Below, in pieces: positions 5,256 to 5,774 of a DNA stretch of 5,774 bases. Location: the NCBI GenBank assembly GCA_030691295.1, contig JAUYEQ010000533.1:1-5774 (forward strand). Reading direction: 5' to 3'. Both the position numbers and the translations under genes were made by a program. Numbering within the stretch: position 1 is the stretch's first letter; each line of letters begins with the position of its first letter. The notes beneath the pieces were generated by a model. The model had not been told where the DNA came from. It saw only the letters and a program-made list of their open reading frames with translations, and searched no databases. The stretch comes from Bacteroidota bacterium (GTDB lineage: Bacteria > Bacteroidota > Bacteroidia > Bacteroidales > Prolixibacteraceae).

Positions 5256-5774
5256 ATGATGAATTTTATAGGAATCATTCCGGCCCGGTTTCAGTCAACA
5301 CGATTTCCGGGGAAACCACTCGCCATTCTCGATGGAAAACCAATTGTACAATGGGTATTTGAAAATGCACGGAAAGCGCTCTCTGAAGTTTATGTGGCTA
5401 CCGATGATGAGCGGATTTTCAGAGCCGTAGAAGCTTTTGGCGGGAAAGCCATTTTCACCTCACCAAATCACCAGAGCGGCACCGACCGATGCGCCGAAGC
5501 AGCCATAGAACTCGCCAAAAATCTGAAGGTGGATGTTGTGGTGAATATTCAGGGCGACGAGCCTTTTATTCGTTCGGAGCAGATTGAAAGTCTCAAAACT
5601 TGCTTTAATTCTCCTGAAACCGAAATTGCCACTTTGATAAAACCAATTTCTAATATTGCTGAAATTACCAACATCAACAGGCCAAAAGTGGTGATAAATA
5701 AAAATCAGGAAGCAATGTATTTCAGCCGTTCGCCCATCCCTTTTGTGCGTGGTTCCAATCCAGAAGAATGGCTC
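5256..5774 (+). CDS. kdsB: 3-deoxy-manno-octulosonate cytidylyltransferase (CMP-Kdo synthetase), 3' end outside the window
   Basis: KdsB is a cytoplasmic enzyme that joins CTP and Kdo to give CMP-Kdo and pyrophosphate, the activated sugar used to build the LPS inner core. The open frame runs without a stop for 173 codons to the window edge; the family is about 250 aa, so roughly two thirds is here. Hallmarks in order: the nucleotide-binding N-terminus IIPARFQSTRFPGKPL (7-22), VATDDERI (47-54), SGTDRCAEA (74-82), the metal-binding NIQGDEPF (97-104, with D101), and EAMYFSRSPIPF near the cut end. Two ATG codons stand in tandem at 5256 and 5259 with no Shine-Dalgarno sequence; either may be used, giving MMNFIG or MNFIG. 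It is transcribed away from the activator operon across a 59-bp divergent region, and its LPS role matches lptE in that operon. Confidence 0.95.
   Translation, partial: MMNFIGIIPARFQSTRFPGKPLAILDGKPIVQWVFENARKALSEVYVATDDERIFRAVEAFGGKAIFTSPNHQSGTDRCAEAAIELAKNLKVDVVVNIQGDEPFIRSEQIESLKTCFNSPETEIATLIKPISNIAEITNINRPKVVINKNQEAMYFSRSPIPFVRGSNPEEWL

Overview
The window looks like a chromosomal segment from a member of the Bacteroidota, plausibly a marine or sediment Marinilabiliales/Prolixibacteraceae-type organism; the order is a guess, the phylum is better supported. The reasons are a moderate, AT-leaning base composition, start codons without Shine-Dalgarno sequences, TAnnTTTG-type -7 promoter elements, a Bacteroidota-style LptE lipoprotein, and a gene order (sigma-54 activator, lptE, TPR protein, secG) that I recall as typical of this phylum.

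Layout from left to right. Positions 9-677 (+) encode a KtrA/TrkA-type RCK subunit of a K+ transporter; its membrane partner probably lies just off the left edge. Positions 678-849 form a non-coding gap between two convergent genes and hold an array of AATGAC repeats spaced 10-12 bp apart, arranged as a long imperfect inverted repeat. Positions 850-2295 (-) encode a lipoprotein alpha-L-fucosidase of family GH29 with a C-terminal F5/8-type carbohydrate-binding module. Positions 2296-2411 are non-coding and carry a clear intrinsic terminator. Positions 2412-5196 (-) are a tight four-gene operon, transcribed in the order sigma-54-dependent activator (no sensory domain), lptE, TPR protein, secG, with gaps of only 2, 4 and 10 nt. 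A 59-bp divergent intergenic region follows, with two abutting -7 promoter elements. Positions 5256-5774 (+) are the 5' two thirds of kdsB, cut by the window edge.

How the genes fit together: the four-gene operon and kdsB share an envelope theme. KdsB activates Kdo for the LPS core, LptE belongs to the outer-membrane LPS-insertion machinery, and SecG is part of the translocon that exports envelope proteins. The activator heading the operon could couple envelope biogenesis to a signal, but no sensor domain and no sigma-54 promoter are visible here. The fucosidase stands alone, without SusC/SusD or other glycan-utilisation genes in view, and is separated from the operon by the terminator. No rRNA, tRNA, CRISPR array, insertion sequence or phage gene was seen. 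The least explained structure in the window is the helically spaced repeat array at 738-820.
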